Below, one piece after another: positions 28,578 through 35,775 of a DNA stretch of 64,000 nucleotides; the stretch's first letter is position 1, and each line of letters starts with the position of its first letter. A program made the translations under genes and the position numbers. Source of the DNA: CAZCTO01 sp964501725 (GTDB lineage Bacteria; Bacillota; Clostridia; Saccharofermentanales; Saccharofermentanaceae); assembly GCA_964501725.1 (NCBI GenBank), contig CAZCTO010000013.1:1-64000 (forward strand), written 5' to 3'. The notes below the pieces were generated by a model. The model ran no database searches, was not told the DNA's origin, and saw only the letters and a list, made by a program, of their open reading frames with translations.

Positions 28578-28629
28578 GGATCTTCCCCATTCTCAAAAAA
28601 TGACGCACGAATATGAAAGGGTAACATAC

Positions 28630-29334
28630 ATGCACAACAGAATAAAATGGGCATCTGTATGCTTAACCTTGCTGATATTGATTGGAGTAAGTAGTTGTAT
28701 GTCTGAAAATTTTATTGACTCATTAAAAGGTCAAGACAAAAAAGTGGAAGAGACCCTTGAATACCTGAGTGATAAATATGGCGGACAGAAATTCGTCTAT
28801 AAAGGGAGCGAATACTTACATGGGAAGCTTCTGGTTTATTGCTACCCCGATTGGGGAACGTACGACACCGAAAGAGTTCGCGTGCGGCGCGAAACCGTCG
28901 ACGGGGAAGTCGAATACATGGATACATATTTTAATATCGTTATGAGAGAGGACGTAGAGGCCGAAGCAGAGGCCATCTGCGCCGATCTCGGACTTAAGGG
29001 GAAAGCTTTCTTTAGCGCAGACGATTCCTATATAGACAATCAATTTGACAGTTCAAAAACCTATTTGGATTACATGAAATGGGATCTCGAAGACGGGGAC
29101 ATTGACTTTACACGACTATATAATCTTGTGATTGCTACGAACGATTTTGCCGATCGAGAAAAAAAAGCGGATGAAATCATTAAAGGAATAGAGGCCAAGA
29201 ATATTAGGGCCGGGGTATATGTTAACTTTTGTACAAATGAGAAGTTTGAGAACTATCACAGAGACAACCTCGATGAACTGAAGGATATTGAGCCGGAGAA
29301 TCGATTATTTAAAGTGACCGGAAAAGAGGAGTGA
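28630..29334 (+). CDS. Lipoprotein, putative immunity protein for the adjacent lipase (copy 1)
   Basis: A 234-residue lipoprotein starting MHNRIKWAS. This ATG is chosen because GAAAGGG lies eight bases upstream and the length then equals its paralogue at 30878. The signal peptide ends in GVSSC, with lipidated Cys23. The mature part is rich in acidic residues and shares most of its pattern with the paralogue (EETLEYLSDKYGGQKFVY, CADLGLKGKAFF, DDSY, NQFD, YMKWDLEDG). It lies four bases before a secreted-type lipase. A membrane-anchored extracytoplasmic lipoprotein beside a T7SS lipase parallels the TilA immunity protein of S. aureus TslA. The immunity role is inferred from that parallel. Confidence 0.8.
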   Translation: MHNRIKWASVCLTLLILIGVSSCMSENFIDSLKGQDKKVEETLEYLSDKYGGQKFVYKGSEYLHGKLLVYCYPDWGTYDTERVRVRRETVDGEVEYMDTYFNIVMREDVEAEAEAICADLGLKGKAFFSADDSYIDNQFDSSKTYLDYMKWDLEDGDIDFTRLYNLVIATNDFADREKKADEIIKGIEAKNIRAGVYVNFCTNEKFENYHRDNLDELKDIEPENRLFKVTGKEE

Positions 29335-29338
29335 AGAG

Positions 29339-30874
29339 ATGGCAGAGCTGAGCGAAGAAGAACTATTGCTCTTGAGCACATTAATTTATGAAGATTCGGT
29401 AGCAGAGGGTAAATATTCAACAGTCGGAGACTTGATCACTCATTACGAGGGATTAGCTGATGAGGAATGGGCGAAGATAGAATGGCGCAGTGATTTCGGA
29501 TTCATGGAGGAGAATGGAACCGGAGATCCGGTAGCGGCCTTCAAAGAGGTATACGAAAAGATAGGTGACTCTACTGAACTGATGAGTCTGCAAATCACGA
29601 ATCCCGTTCTGGCTGAAGGCGGGCGAAATGATATTACGGCAGTGTGTTTTGTTGATCCGGATGATGGTACTGCGACCGTCGCTTTTCGGGGCACTGATGC
29701 ATCCTATGTTACATGGAAGGATAACCTTGAAGCGGCCGGATATCTGGGATTGACTCCCATGGAAAAATCGGCAGTTGCCTATATAGAGAGTCTCCCCTAT
29801 ACAGAAATTAACGTTACAGGGCATTCGAAAGGGGGACATTTAGCTGCGTTAACGACCATCTTGTGCGGCGACCAAGTGTCTCGATGTGTCTCGTATGATG
29901 GCCAGGGGTGTAGCGAGGCTTTCATACAAGAATACTCTGACGAGATCGCTGCCAATCGCGACAAAATTACGACTTATGCAGCACATAATGATATGGTTCA
30001 CGGCCTGTTATTCTCTGTTTCCGGACAGACATATTATCTCGAGAATAATGGAACGGGATTCGAAGGACATTATGTCACGCGTCTTCTAAACGACAATACA
30101 TTTGATAGTGAAGGGAATTTTACGTCAATTCGTGCACAATCACCTGGATTTATAGCGCTATATGCCGCTGTTGATGGACTGTTATTATTGTTGCCTCCGG
30201 GACAAGAGGAAGTATTTGCGGATGCTGTCGGAGCACTTTTAGCGGCATACATGGGTAAAAAAAATCCCAATTACAAATTCCTGCTTGAAGACTTGATTGG
30301 AGCAACTCTGAACGTGGCGGTCATCACACTTCTGCCTGAAGATTTGGCTAAGTTGCTTATTTTATACGTTATTCCGACGGTCGCGATGATCATTGTTACG
30401 GTCGGAATAGCTATTGCAGATTTCGTTACGGAAGCCATACGGCTATTAGGAGAACTACTCACGAAACTGGAAAAACTTGCGGTCGCGTTTGGTGAATGGG
30501 CAGTAAGCGTCGTTACGGAATTAGGTACTATCATCAGCAATTTTATAGACAGTATCGGTGAGTGGCTTAAAGAGAATTTTGACAAAGGGTATAAATATGC
30601 CACTGAGAATCCTTATTTTAAAGTGGACACATACAAATTGAGGGAGTATGCAGATCGACTGGAGAGTGTATTAACTCAGTTAGGCAATATTGACAGTCGA
30701 CTTGACGATATCCCGGTTTTAGATCTAACTGTGGATGAAGCAGCATATCTTTTGGCAGCAGATTTGGGCATTAACAAAAACAAAGTCATATCGGGTTCTA
30801 TCTCGTATTTAAATGACTCGGCTGATGAGTTCGAACGAATCGAAAGCGAAATCATCGCACAGCTGGGAGGATAA
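29339..30874 (+). CDS. T7SS effector-like lipase, Mbeg1/DUF2974-type alpha/beta hydrolase (copy 1)
   Basis: A 511-residue protein without signal peptide. The N-terminal alpha/beta-hydrolase domain has the segment TATVAFRGTDASYVTWKDN, nucleophile Ser163 in GHSKGGHLAAL, Asp187 in SYDGQG and candidate His221 in HNDMVHG. A hydrophobic helical stretch follows at about 325-365. A helical C-terminal region of about 130 residues is nearly the same as in the second copy (KENFDKGYKYATENPYFKVD, DDIPVLDLTVDEAAYLLAAD). This N-terminal enzyme/C-terminal targeting layout is the reverse of LXG toxins and resembles TslA. Probable role: phospholipase exported by the T7SS against competitors. Substrate unproven. 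Confidence 0.82.
   Translation: MAELSEEELLLLSTLIYEDSVAEGKYSTVGDLITHYEGLADEEWAKIEWRSDFGFMEENGTGDPVAAFKEVYEKIGDSTELMSLQITNPVLAEGGRNDITAVCFVDPDDGTATVAFRGTDASYVTWKDNLEAAGYLGLTPMEKSAVAYIESLPYTEINVTGHSKGGHLAALTTILCGDQVSRCVSYDGQGCSEAFIQEYSDEIAANRDKITTYAAHNDMVHGLLFSVSGQTYYLENNGTGFEGHYVTRLLNDNTFDSEGNFTSIRAQSPGFIALYAAVDGLLLLLPPGQEEVFADAVGALLAAYMGKKNPNYKFLLEDLIGATLNVAVITLLPEDLAKLLILYVIPTVAMIIVTVGIAIADFVTEAIRLLGELLTKLEKLAVAFGEWAVSVVTELGTIISNFIDSIGEWLKENFDKGYKYATENPYFKVDTYKLREYADRLESVLTQLGNIDSRLDDIPVLDLTVDEAAYLLAADLGINKNKVISGSISYLNDSADEFERIESEIIAQLGG
30698..30766 (+). repeat. 69-bp perfect direct repeat, copy A (lipase 1)
   Basis: These 69 bases are identical to 32954-33022 in the second lipase gene. Flanking sequence within both C-terminal coding regions is also highly similar. 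The repeat is coding and keeps frame in both genes. Confidence 0.9.
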
Positions 30875-30877
30875 TGC

Positions 30878-31582
30878 ATGCGCAACAAAAAAAGATGGGC
30901 ATCGGTATGCTTGGTCTTGCTGATAATGATTGGAGGGAGTAGCTGTATGTCAGAAAACTTACGGAATGCGATGAAAAGCAGAGAAGAGCAGGTGGAAGAG
31001 ACACTCGAATACTTGAGCGATAAATATAGCGGACAGAAGTTCGTCTATCAATCGAGCAAGAAATTGTATGGCAAACTGATCATCTATTGCTACCCTGAGG
31101 GCGGAACTTACAAGACCGAACCGGTTCGCGTGAGGCGCGACATCGTCGACGGAAAAGTCCAATATCTGGACACCTATTTCAACGTTGTTATTCGAGAGGA
31201 TGCCGAGGCCGAAGTGGTATCCGTCTGTGCTGATCTCGGACTTAAAGGGAGAGCCTTCTTCCACGTAGACGATTCTTATCTAAACAATCAATTTGACGGT
31301 TCAAAAAACTATGCGGATTATATGAAATGGGATCTCGAAGATGGAGAAATGGAACACTCGCGTTCCTATACTCTTGTGATTGCCAGAGATAGTATAACTG
31401 ATTATGCATCATACGTGGGTCAAATTGTCGAAGCCATGAAAGCCAAAGATATCATCTGTGATTTGGGTGTGTTTTTTTGCACTGATGAGCAATATGAGTA
31501 TTATAACCGGGAAAATCTGGGCGAGCTTCGCGATCTTGAACCGGAGGCTCGATTCTATGAAGTGACGGGTCAGGGGGAGTAA
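30878..31582 (+). CDS. Lipoprotein, putative immunity protein for the adjacent lipase (copy 2)
   Basis: A 234-residue paralogue of the lipoprotein at 28630, with the same signal layout (KKRWASVCLVLLIMIGGSSC, Cys23) although Gly rather than Val occupies the -3 position. The mature protein is alignable without large gaps. It differs in the C-terminal third (SYTLVIARDSITDYASYVGQ against LYNLVIATNDFADREKKADE), where specificity for a cognate lipase might lie. It starts three bases after lipase 1 and ends three bases before lipase 2, giving a strict lipoprotein-lipase-lipoprotein-lipase order. GGAGGATAATGC precedes the ATG. Confidence 0.8.
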   Translation: MRNKKRWASVCLVLLIMIGGSSCMSENLRNAMKSREEQVEETLEYLSDKYSGQKFVYQSSKKLYGKLIIYCYPEGGTYKTEPVRVRRDIVDGKVQYLDTYFNVVIREDAEAEVVSVCADLGLKGRAFFHVDDSYLNNQFDGSKNYADYMKWDLEDGEMEHSRSYTLVIARDSITDYASYVGQIVEAMKAKDIICDLGVFFCTDEQYEYYNRENLGELRDLEPEARFYEVTGQGE

Positions 31583-31585
31583 AGA

Positions 31586-33130
31586 ATGGCAGAACTGAGT
31601 CAAGAAGAATTGTTGCTGCTGAGCATTTTGGTATACGAAGATACAGTAGCTTCCGGTGATCCGAATATTGTGAGCGTGGGAGACCTAGTGGATTACTATG
31701 ACAAATTAACCGACGCGGATTGGGCGGAGGTTGAATGGTGCAGTGATTTCGGGTTTGTTAATGATCCTCAAAAGGCGCAGGAAATGTTTGAAGACGTAAT
31801 TGATGAGATAAGAGACAACGAAAATCTCACGGAACTTCTTATAGAAAATCCTGTACTTACGAATGATACTCCGGGTAGCATTACAGCGGTTTGTTTTGTC
31901 GACCCGGAGGATGGTACGGCGACGGTTGCTTTTCGAGGAACAGACGCATCATATGTTGCCTGGCAAGATGATGTAGTGGCGGCCGGTTACTCGGAATTAT
32001 CTCTGATGCAGGCGTCGGCTGTTGAATATATTGAGGGTCTTCCCTATACAGACATTACTTCCACAGGGCACTCAAAGGGGGGGAATCTGGCAGCAGTTAC
32101 GGCCATCGAGTGTCCGGATCAGGTCACGCGAGTCGTTTCCTATGACGGTCAAGGATTTAGTGATGAATACATTCGGACGCATTCGGATGAGATTGCGGCA
32201 GCTCGTGACAACATCACGACCATTGCTGCTCATAATGACATTGTCCATGGACTAATGAATTCTGTTTCCGGTCAAGTGATTTATGTCGAGAATGATGCGC
32301 CTTTTACGATTAAAGGATTCCCGGAAGGTCACTTTTGCACGAACCTGTTGTTTGACAACGAATATGATGAGAATGGCAATTTTATTACGACGCGAGAACA
32401 GTCGCCTTTTTTCAAAGCAATGTTTGCCACTATAAATGCTGTACTTAAACTTTTACCACCGGAAAACGAAGAGCTACTTACCGATTGTGTCGGAATAGTC
32501 TTGGGAGTGTTTCTTGGTAATGGAACGATGGATTTAGATGATGTATTAAAAGACACAACTGTTTTGATAGCGAAAATCAAAGCCGCCGGAGGACCGGATG
32601 ACTGGCTTGAACGGGTATTTTATGGAGGATTAGTCTTCGTTGCCTGTGTTGCTGTTGAAGCGGCGCTTGTAATGGAGACGATAGAAGCTGTTAAGGACTT
32701 TGTTGATGGTCTAATCGAAGAATTTAAGAAGCTTGCAGAAGATCTTGGAGAATGGGCAGTAAACGCCGTTTCGGAACTTTGCGCTATCATCAGTGACTTT
32801 ATTGACAGCATCAGCGAGTGGCTCAAAGAGAACTTTGATAAAGGATATAAATATGCCACTGAAAATCCTTACTTCAAAGTGGACACCTGTAAATTGAGGG
32901 GCTATGCCGAACGACTGGATAGCGTATTAACTCAATTAGGCAGTATTGACAGGCGACTTGACGATATCCCGGTTTTAGATCTAACTGTGGATGAAGCAGC
33001 ATATCTTTTGGCAGCAGATTTGTGCATTAACAAAAACAAGGTCATATCGGGTTCTATCTCGTATCTAAATGACTCGGCAGATGAGTTTGAACGAATTGAA
33101 AGTGAAATAATCGCACAGCTTGGAGGGTAA
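31586..33130 (+). CDS. T7SS effector-like lipase, Mbeg1/DUF2974-type alpha/beta hydrolase (copy 2)
   Basis: A 514-residue paralogue of the lipase at 29339. The nucleophile is Ser163 in GHSKGGNLAAV, with YDGQGFSDE and HNDIVHG supplying the likely Asp and His. The catalytic domain has diverged moderately. The middle (about 320-360, LVFVACVAVEAALVM) differs in sequence but is again hydrophobic and helical. The last 110 residues are almost identical to copy 1. A conserved targeting end with a diverging enzymatic part is what one expects of effectors sharing one secretion machine. Probable antibacterial phospholipase, by analogy only. Confidence 0.82.
   Translation: MAELSQEELLLLSILVYEDTVASGDPNIVSVGDLVDYYDKLTDADWAEVEWCSDFGFVNDPQKAQEMFEDVIDEIRDNENLTELLIENPVLTNDTPGSITAVCFVDPEDGTATVAFRGTDASYVAWQDDVVAAGYSELSLMQASAVEYIEGLPYTDITSTGHSKGGNLAAVTAIECPDQVTRVVSYDGQGFSDEYIRTHSDEIAAARDNITTIAAHNDIVHGLMNSVSGQVIYVENDAPFTIKGFPEGHFCTNLLFDNEYDENGNFITTREQSPFFKAMFATINAVLKLLPPENEELLTDCVGIVLGVFLGNGTMDLDDVLKDTTVLIAKIKAAGGPDDWLERVFYGGLVFVACVAVEAALVMETIEAVKDFVDGLIEEFKKLAEDLGEWAVNAVSELCAIISDFIDSISEWLKENFDKGYKYATENPYFKVDTCKLRGYAERLDSVLTQLGSIDRRLDDIPVLDLTVDEAAYLLAADLCINKNKVISGSISYLNDSADEFERIESEIIAQLGG
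32954..33022 (+). repeat. 69-bp perfect direct repeat, copy B (lipase 2)
   Basis: Identical to 30698-30766 in lipase 1, 2256 bases upstream. The two copies lie in the same phase within the C-terminal targeting-like domain. This fits recent gene conversion or strong purifying selection on that segment. Confidence 0.9.
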
Positions 33131-33210
33131 GTATTCGTCACGTGAAGCAAATCGGAAACCAAATATCAAAGAAAAAACGATAATGATACGCATTAAGTGA
33201 GGGGGCGCAA

Positions 33211-33411
33211 ATGAAAGACAGTACATCAGATGAACTGATCAGCATAAGAAAAGACCTAAAAAAAGTTATTGCAGAAATTGAAAGTATCGAAGACGGCATA
33301 AAAGCCGACTTTGTTGGCATCGGAAACGAAATCTGCAGGGACAGACTGGAAAATTATCTTGAAAAGAGGCTGCGGCCCGCAAAAGAATATTTGTATAAAA
33401 TCGATTGTTAA
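33211..33411 (+). CDS. Small helical protein, possible lipase partner
   Basis: A 66-residue charged protein (about 40% D, E, K and R) predicted to be one or two long helices (SIRKDLKKVIAEIESIEDGI, then CRDRLENYLEKRLRPAKEYL). GAGGGGGCGCAA precedes the ATG. No signal peptide or WXG motif. Its position right after the second lipase and before two WXG100 genes suggests a targeting partner or chaperone, like the small helical proteins that accompany LXG and TslA-type toxins. No family recognised. Confidence 0.65.
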   Translation: MKDSTSDELISIRKDLKKVIAEIESIEDGIKADFVGIGNEICRDRLENYLEKRLRPAKEYLYKIDC

Positions 33412-33462
33412 CATTAATACTTTAAAAACAAAGATTGTAATGATTCGGAAGGGGTGATCATT

Positions 33463-33768
33463 TTGGCCGGAGAAATGTCCGTAAATACTGACATGGTTCT
33501 TTTGACTGCAAAGAATATTTCTGACATTAATGACAGCATCAGAAATGGATTTTCTGATGTTGAAGATGCAATTTCAAGCCTTAATTCAAATTGGGAAGGA
33601 TCGGCTTCCGAAAATGCATTTACGCAATTTAATGCAATAAAAGATGCTTTTTGTGAGAATCGTTATAACGTTGTTGCAAATTATGTTGCTTTTTTGCAAC
33701 AGCAAGTGGATGCCGGTTATGTCGGAGTGGAAAACATTAACAATAAGCTTGCAGAGGCTTTTAAGTAA
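33463..33768 (+). CDS. WXG100 protein (third)
   Basis: A 101-residue WXG100 protein with NWEGSASE near 41-48. The TTG at 33463 is preferred to GTG 33454: it gives MAGEMSVNTDMV, the same length and N-terminus pattern as the EsxB-like protein at 28225 (MAGQIRVNTDQV), and leaves GGAAGGGGTG at good spacing. The tail GYVGVENINNKL carries a YxxxE export motif. Probably a secreted or targeting partner in the effector part of the locus. Confidence 0.88.
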   Translation: MAGEMSVNTDMVLLTAKNISDINDSIRNGFSDVEDAISSLNSNWEGSASENAFTQFNAIKDAFCENRYNVVANYVAFLQQQVDAGYVGVENINNKLAEAFK

Positions 33769-33780
33769 GGAGGAGCTCAA

Positions 33781-34101
33781 ATGTCCAATTTTATCGAAGT
33801 TGATCATAGCAAATTTGAGTCGGCTTCAACCGCTATTGAAGACTATGTGACTCTTGTAAAAAACAACACGAGCAGCGCGGGTGATGAAGTATCTACGATG
33901 TCGGCAAACTGGAAGGGCGATGACTATACTCAGTTTCTGTCCAAATGGGGTACAATACAAGACGAAGGATCAGTTTCTTCAAATATGTCAAAGGCGTTGG
34001 GGGCATATGCGGAGTTCCTCAGGTATTGTTCTCAGACCTATAAACAGTCGCAAAGTAACGCGGTGAACAGAGCAACGAGTATAAACAATATTATAGTTTA
34101 A
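33781..34101 (+). CDS. WXG100-like protein (fourth)
   Basis: A 106-residue helical hairpin protein with a W-K-G turn (ANWKGDDYTQF at about 41-51) in place of W-E-G. AAGGAGGAGCTCAA precedes the ATG. It starts 12 bases after the third WXG100 gene, so the pair is probably cotranslated and may dimerise. Paired WXG100-like proteins near T7SS toxins usually act as toxin-targeting partners. Confidence 0.87.
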   Translation: MSNFIEVDHSKFESASTAIEDYVTLVKNNTSSAGDEVSTMSANWKGDDYTQFLSKWGTIQDEGSVSSNMSKALGAYAEFLRYCSQTYKQSQSNAVNRATSINNIIV

Positions 34102-34133
34102 TCGTTATATTCTCAACATAAGGCAGTGACAAA

Positions 34134-35357
34134 ATGAGTAAAATAACAATACGACATCACAAGAGTGAACTGAGAATCATCAATCGACTCTTAAAACCAG
34201 AGGCAGTGAATGAGCGGGAACTCAACGCTATTGCTTCGGGAAACATAGACGGTTTAATTCCGGTTGTATCCGAGATTCTTAAAAAAGAGACCCTAGTCAG
34301 GTGTTCAGTAGCGTCAATGATTTCGCTTCAAGATTACCTTTCCGGAATCGTGTCTCCCAAAGCATTCTTAAATGCGGTAATCAGAATCATATCAATTATC
34401 AAAATGTGCGAAGTAAAGCATATGAACACAAGCAATCTTTACTTGTATTCAAATTGCATTTTTGTTGAGCCCCGGACAAAAGAAATTAAGTGCGTTTTTT
34501 GGCCGGTAGTCAATAACAAAAACGCCCGACCGCCGGATGCTTTTTTTAGGGAAATACCTTTTCAAGTAGTCTTCAACAAATATGAAGATAGTACATGTAT
34601 TAAGAATTACATTCAGTTTTTCAGCAAGGGCGGCGGTTTTTCTCTCGTGGGCTTTGAAAAAATGATCATCAGTTTGATTGGTCAGGTAAGTGAAGGCAGA
34701 CAACTGCCTTCAGGATATACTAAATCTGAAGCAGAACAGCAAATTGATACAAATGCTCCTAAGCCTCAGGATAGCCTCGAGAACGTCGAATATAACCCGC
34801 TGTTACAGAAGACTGGAAATAACCCCCAAAGATCGGCAGCGTTGCTTCCACACCACCGTAGAGACACTACCGTGCCATCAGCAGTCGATATAGACGAAGC
34901 TGTGCCGCGAGCTACGGAAACACATCCTCATGAGCGAAAAATGCAGACGGGCCCATTTGCCGGTACAAGTGTACTGGGCTTTGATTCAAATCTTTCAGGA
35001 ACAACTGTACTTGGTGCAACAGAGGGCCATGGCTATCAGTTCGCGACCTTAACAAGAGTAAAGGACTGCTCTGTGGTTGTCGCAAACAAGCCCAGTTTTT
35101 TTATAGGAAAGGATCAGCAAACGTCGGATTTGTGTATAAGTGACAACAGTACAATTAGCAGGACGCATGCGGAGATAATCACCAGGGAAAATCGTTACTA
35201 CATCGTTGATCATAAATCCACAAATGGGACCCATGTCAATGACCTGATTATTCATCCAAACGAAGAGTATGAATTGCATCCGGGAGATAGAATCAGGCTT
35301 TCAGATGAAGAATTCCTATTTCAAGATACAATCGTAGCACCGGTTGGAGATAATTAA
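34134..35357 (+). CDS. FHA-domain T7SS regulatory protein (DUF6382-like N-terminus)
   Basis: A 407-residue cytoplasmic protein. Residues 1 to about 190 form a globular domain (SVASMISLQDYLSG, MNTSNLYLYSNCIFVEP) resembling the DUF6382 regions found before FHA domains in Clostridia, and loosely recalling the pseudokinase part of EssB. A disordered middle contains TSVLG (Thr278) and TTVLG (Thr290). The C-terminal FHA domain (about 320-400) has FIGKD, SRTHAE and STNGTHVN, so phosphothreonine binding should be intact. It may bind the phosphorylated partner or its own TxxL sites. It lies in the T7SS locus after the effector genes. The EssB comparison is tentative. Confidence 0.85.
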   Translation: MSKITIRHHKSELRIINRLLKPEAVNERELNAIASGNIDGLIPVVSEILKKETLVRCSVASMISLQDYLSGIVSPKAFLNAVIRIISIIKMCEVKHMNTSNLYLYSNCIFVEPRTKEIKCVFWPVVNNKNARPPDAFFREIPFQVVFNKYEDSTCIKNYIQFFSKGGGFSLVGFEKMIISLIGQVSEGRQLPSGYTKSEAEQQIDTNAPKPQDSLENVEYNPLLQKTGNNPQRSAALLPHHRRDTTVPSAVDIDEAVPRATETHPHERKMQTGPFAGTSVLGFDSNLSGTTVLGATEGHGYQFATLTRVKDCSVVVANKPSFFIGKDQQTSDLCISDNSTISRTHAEIITRENRYYIVDHKSTNGTHVNDLIIHPNEEYELHPGDRIRLSDEEFLFQDTIVAPVGDN

Positions 35358-35404
35358 ACGAGCGATTTACCTGATTATCGAAAATGCTTTGGTGGAGGTG
35401 TCGG

Positions 35405-35653
35405 ATGAGCAAAGAGTTCATATGTCTCATGTCGGTCTGCTGTCTGGTTTTATTGGTTAATATTGCGATATTAATTCTTCTTATTATTCAGATGAGAAGA
35501 AACAGCACCAATCGCTCTAATCCCCGTCGTATGGGCAGAGGTAAAACGGTGCCGGATGATGAACAGATCGGAGTCGTTTTCTGTCGGAAATGTGGCGCCC
35601 AATTCGACTCAAACCTCAAGATATGTCCCGTTTGCAAGCCTCCTCGTAAATAG
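35405..35653 (+). CDS. Small membrane protein with C-terminal zinc ribbon
   Basis: An 82-residue protein. The ATG at 35405 is chosen because GGAGG lies six bases upstream; an in-frame ATG at 35384 lacks a site. One membrane helix (about 6-28, SVCCLVLLVNIAILILLIIQM) is followed by a basic linker and a zinc ribbon with CRKCG and CPVC. It closes the plus-strand T7SS locus and is followed by a bidirectional terminator. Function unknown. Confidence 0.8.
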   Translation: MSKEFICLMSVCCLVLLVNIAILILLIIQMRRNSTNRSNPRRMGRGKTVPDDEQIGVVFCRKCGAQFDSNLKICPVCKPPRK

Positions 35654-35674
35654 TCTGTCCAACATACCACCTCA

Positions 35675-35713
35675 ATAATGAAGAGACCGCCCAAGAGGCG
35701 GTCTCTTCATTAT
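35675..35713. terminator. Bidirectional terminator between the T7SS locus and rsgI
   Basis: A perfect 17-base inverted repeat: 35675-35691 (contains AAGAGACCGCC) and 35697-35713, loop of five. It lies between convergent genes and ends the T7SS operon; on the other strand it serves rsgI. The T-runs are short, so efficiency is uncertain. Confidence 0.75.
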
Positions 35714-35775
35714 AAGCGATTGTCACGTGAAACGTATATTTAATGGCTCGCCTTAGGAAGTCTTTGTTCGGAAGA

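Noticed and set aside
28561..28629. Extended N-terminus for the first lipoprotein
   Set aside because: It would run through the hairpin and spoil the signal peptide; ATG 28630 has a good ribosome site and matches the paralogue length.
13002..35653. Prophage or integrative element carrying the T7SS locus
   Set aside because: No integrase, transposase, attachment-site repeat or phage structural gene was seen at either edge, although the region looks somewhat more AT-rich by eye.
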